Assembly (NCBI GenBank): GCA_018826545.1
Contig: JAHKAL010000010.1
Coordinates: 1-23,563, forward strand
Length of the DNA stretch: 23,563 bases
Source: Patescibacteria group bacterium
Lineage (GTDB): Bacteria; Patescibacteriota; Microgenomatia; UBA8517
Reading direction: 5' to 3'
Shown here piece after piece: positions 21,482 to 23,563 of this stretch (position 1 is its first letter; each line of letters opens with the position of its first letter). The position numbers were made by a program, and so were the translations under genes. The notes beneath the pieces were generated by a model. The model was given only the letters and a program-made list of their open reading frames with translations, had not been told where the DNA came from and searched no databases.

Positions 21482-22941
21482 TCCTTCCTGTTTTTAAGGG
21501 TTGGGAAAGCAATGACGTTTCTTATTGAATGAGTTCCTGTCATAATCATGACCATTCTATCAATGCCAAGACCCAAGCCACCAGTAGGGGGCATTCCATA
21601 CTCCATTGCTGTCAGAAAATCCTCATCAAGAGGATGAGTTTCGTCATTACCTTCCGCTTTTGATTTAACTTCTTCTTCGAAAAAATGCCTTTGCAAATCC
21701 GGATCATTCAATTCAGTGTATGCATTACCAATTTCTTTACCGCCGATATAAGGTTCGAACCTCTCAATTAATTCGGGATTATTCCGGTGAAGCTTACAAA
21801 GAGATGTAGTTTCTTTCGGAAAATCAGTAATAAATACAGGACCGATTAGTTTTTCTTCAACTAGTTCGAAGATGGAAGCAATAGTTAGGCCCCCATTAAA
21901 TAAACTTCCTCTTTTACCGACCTGGACTTTAAGTTTAATTGCTTTTTGTTTTAATTCTTCATCGTTAAGTTTTTCAATATCAAATCCTAAATATTTTTTA
22001 ATTGCTTCGGATATGGTTAATCTTTCCCATGGGGTCTTCAGATCAATATTAAACCCGTTATACTCTACTTTCGTGGTTCCCAAAACATTCATTGAAACTT
22101 TCGAATAAAGTTCCTCAGTAAGCTCCATTATTTGATTGTAATCTGCATAAGCCCAATAGCATTCCATCATTGTGAATTCCGGGTTGTGTGTCGCATCAAT
22201 TCCTTCATTTCTAAAGTTGTGGTCAATTTCAAAAACCTTTTCAAAACCACCGATAATTAATCGTTTTAAATAGAGCTCATCAGATATTTTTAAATAAAAA
22301 TCCTCTTTTAAGGTGTTGTAGTAAGTTTTAAATGGTCTAGCATTAGCACCGCCGTAAATTGACTGTAAGGTAGGAGTTTCTATTTCCAAAAAACCTTTTT
22401 CACTTAAAATTTTTCTGACTTCTGCAACTATTTTTGACCGAAGTTCTATAACCTTTTTAGATTCAGGGTTTACTATAAAATCTAAATATCTTTTCCTATA
22501 CCTCTCCTCAACATCCTTTAAGCCATACCAAGTACTCGGAAGTGGTCTTAATGCCTTCGATAAAACTTTTATTGAGGAGCATTGAACGCTTATTTCACCA
22601 GCAACAGTTTTGAAAATCTTTCCGGAAGCTTCTATAAAATCCCCAATATCTAAAAGATCAATTAGATTGAATTGTTCCTCGCCAACTATTTTTTGGCTAA
22701 TAAACACTTGAATCTTATCTGTTTCATCAACCAGGTCAAAAAAAACGAGTTTACCGTGACCTCTTTTACTCATAATTCTCCCGACAACGACAACCTGCTC
22801 GTCCATCATTCCTTTGGCCTCTTTATTAGTCTGTTGGCGATCAGAAGAGTGGGGGTATGGGTCAATACCTATTTCCCTTAATTTCTTGAGCCTTTCTCGC
22901 CTTATTTCTTCTGTATCTTTATTTATTGTTGTTTTATCCAT
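21478..22941 (-). CDS. lysS: Lysyl-tRNA synthetase, class II
   Basis: Charges tRNA-Lys in the cytoplasm. The 487-residue length is typical. The N-terminal OB-fold anticodon domain covers about 45-150 (VVVGRIMSKRGHGKLVFFDL). The catalytic domain has motif 1 around RKIL...IETPTLQ, motif 2 FRNEGIDATHNPEFTMMECY near 240-260, lysine-pocket segments (FITDFPKETTSLCK, IGNAYTELNDP) and motif 3 GLGLGIDRMVMIM near the end. The gene stands alone on the minus strand; TAAAAT lies 12 nt before the ATG. It is the one clear housekeeping gene in this half of the window and so marks where the accessory region ends. Confidence 0.95.
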   Translation of the reverse strand: MDKTTINKDTEEIRRERLKKLREIGIDPYPHSSDRQQTNKEAKGMMDEQVVVVGRIMSKRGHGKLVFFDLVDETDKIQVFISQKIVGEEQFNLIDLLDIGDFIEASGKIFKTVAGEISVQCSSIKVLSKALRPLPSTWYGLKDVEERYRKRYLDFIVNPESKKVIELRSKIVAEVRKILSEKGFLEIETPTLQSIYGGANARPFKTYYNTLKEDFYLKISDELYLKRLIIGGFEKVFEIDHNFRNEGIDATHNPEFTMMECYWAYADYNQIMELTEELYSKVSMNVLGTTKVEYNGFNIDLKTPWERLTISEAIKKYLGFDIEKLNDEELKQKAIKLKVQVGKRGSLFNGGLTIASIFELVEEKLIGPVFITDFPKETTSLCKLHRNNPELIERFEPYIGGKEIGNAYTELNDPDLQRHFFEEEVKSKAEGNDETHPLDEDFLTAMEYGMPPTGGLGLGIDRMVMIMTGTHSIRNVIAFPTLKNRKD

Positions 22942-23071
22942 ATAAACGTTTCAATTTTAGCATTTGAGCTCAGTAAAGGAAAGTGGCTTTAATAAAAAAT
23001 ACTGCGAAGATAAAAATAATAGTCAATAGTTGATAATCGTCATAAATTACCCCTTGTGCGACTCTCTTTAA

Positions 23072-23347
23072 CTAGTTAATTATTTTTTTATCTCCAGTAA
23101 TCATCACACCTTGTTTCAAAACATGCTGTGCAACAATCTCTGCAAACTTTTTTGCGTGCTCTTTACTTAATCCTACTCTGGCAACCACCACAGCTTGATT
23201 TGTACCCGCTATTCCTTGCCCAATATCAAATACAAAACCATTTTCACTTGATGAAACTCTTATTACATCTGCATAAAGAATTGGTGTACGCATAGGATCT
23301 ATGTTTACTTTTATAGGCGTTGGTATTTTTTTCTCTGTTTTTTCCAC
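23072..23347 (-). CDS. DUF3467 family protein
   Basis: A small protein of about 91 residues with the DUF3467 pattern: YADVIRVSSSENGFVFDIGQ in the middle, then AVVVARVGLSKEHAKKFAEI and a C-terminal helix. The family is widespread in bacteria and has no firm function. I start it at GTG 23347 because AAGGTGG ends 8 nt upstream; a GTG four codons earlier is also in frame but would place the ribosome binding site inside the gene. It is one of the few genes here with a ribosome binding site. The 130-nt gap to lysS holds nothing I recognise. Confidence 0.75.
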   Translation of the reverse strand: MEKTEKKIPTPIKVNIDPMRTPILYADVIRVSSSENGFVFDIGQGIAGTNQAVVVARVGLSKEHAKKFAEIVAQHVLKQGVMITGDKKIIN

Positions 23348-23426
23348 ATTTATCACCACCTTATTGTCACTTTTAATTTGAAACTACCATCTAGTCTCAA
23401 ATCTATCACAATATATTTAAAAAATA

Positions 23427-23563
23427 TTATAGAGACATCAGAATAATAATTTCCTTTTTAAATTTATCTGCAAAACTTTGTAAATTGGAATAATCTTTAT
23501 GAATAGTTCTATTGACTCCCATTTTCTGTGGCTCAAGATTATATTCAGGAACAGAAGAAATAG
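23427..23563 (-). CDS. 3' end of an unidentified gene, cut by the window edge
   Basis: A minus-strand frame enters from the right edge and ends with TAA at 23427-23429, giving about 45 residues, including VPEYNLEPQKMGVNRTIHKD and SFADKFKKEII near the end. The composition looks like real soluble protein, but the piece is too short to identify. The other two minus-strand frames stop early or lack coding character. Confidence 0.4.
   Translation of the reverse strand, partial: ISSVPEYNLEPQKMGVNRTIHKDYSNLQSFADKFKKEIIILMSL

Overview
The window is AT-rich, uses the standard code with TGA as a stop, and is packed with short intergenic gaps. Its gene content (YibE/F-like protein, DUF5674, DUF3467, an AAA/DUF4143 ATPase, several small unassigned zinc peptidases, many genes without Shine-Dalgarno sites) looks like a Patescibacteria/CPR genome, possibly a Microgenomates-type lineage. 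This taxonomic call is an inference from gene content; there is no rRNA here to confirm it.

Layout. 1-3012: decayed remnants of a metal-related gene (CDF-like N-terminus and a zinc-ribbon tail), a two-gene zinc/manganese-type ABC transporter and a YibE/F membrane protein. 3140-3780: two small minus-strand genes, one of them DUF5674. 4095-7758: a compact plus-strand RiPP operon consisting of a 70-residue precursor with ten cysteines in a near-regular CxxC array, a YcaO cyclodehydratase, a SagB-type dehydrogenase and an M16 peptidase, closed by a hairpin terminator. 7941-14675: an accessory stretch with three unrelated HExxH metallopeptidase-like genes, a ParB-like protein, a histidine phosphatase, an AAA/DUF4143 ATPase, an amidohydrolase and a mosaic pseudogene (methyltransferase start joined to the end of an EamA transporter). 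14681-16340: a second RiPP unit on the minus strand, a radical SAM/SPASM maturase followed by an 83-residue precursor whose eight cysteines all sit in C-x-P motifs. 16853-21481: a divergent pair of operons: RimK-like ATP-grasp, fold-III PLP decarboxylase and a 72-residue peptide on the minus strand; a larger ATP-grasp and a DUF364-like Rossmann protein on the plus strand. 21478-23563: lysS, a DUF3467 protein and the end of one more gene.

How the parts fit. The first operon reads as precursor, heterocyclisation (YcaO), oxidation to azoles (SagB) and leader removal (M16). The second reads as leader recognition (PqqD-like N-terminus) and Cys-directed radical chemistry. The ATP-grasp/decarboxylase/peptide trio resembles, in logic only, the BtrJ/BtrK pair of butirosin biosynthesis, which ligates and then decarboxylates an amino acid on a carrier. 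Two or three peptide-modifying systems within about 15 kb would be unusual for a reduced genome.

The intergenic DNA is not empty. A degenerate repeat of about 110 bp (family A, with GGCTGAGCA, GGTCTAGAACC and GGCTAAATGAGACA blocks) recurs in most gaps, and its left end read in reverse carries promoter boxes for several genes. Many genes have a -10-like box 6-10 nt before the ATG, which implies leaderless mRNAs. Both RiPP precursors instead have the same strong AGGGGG ribosome binding site at the same spacing.
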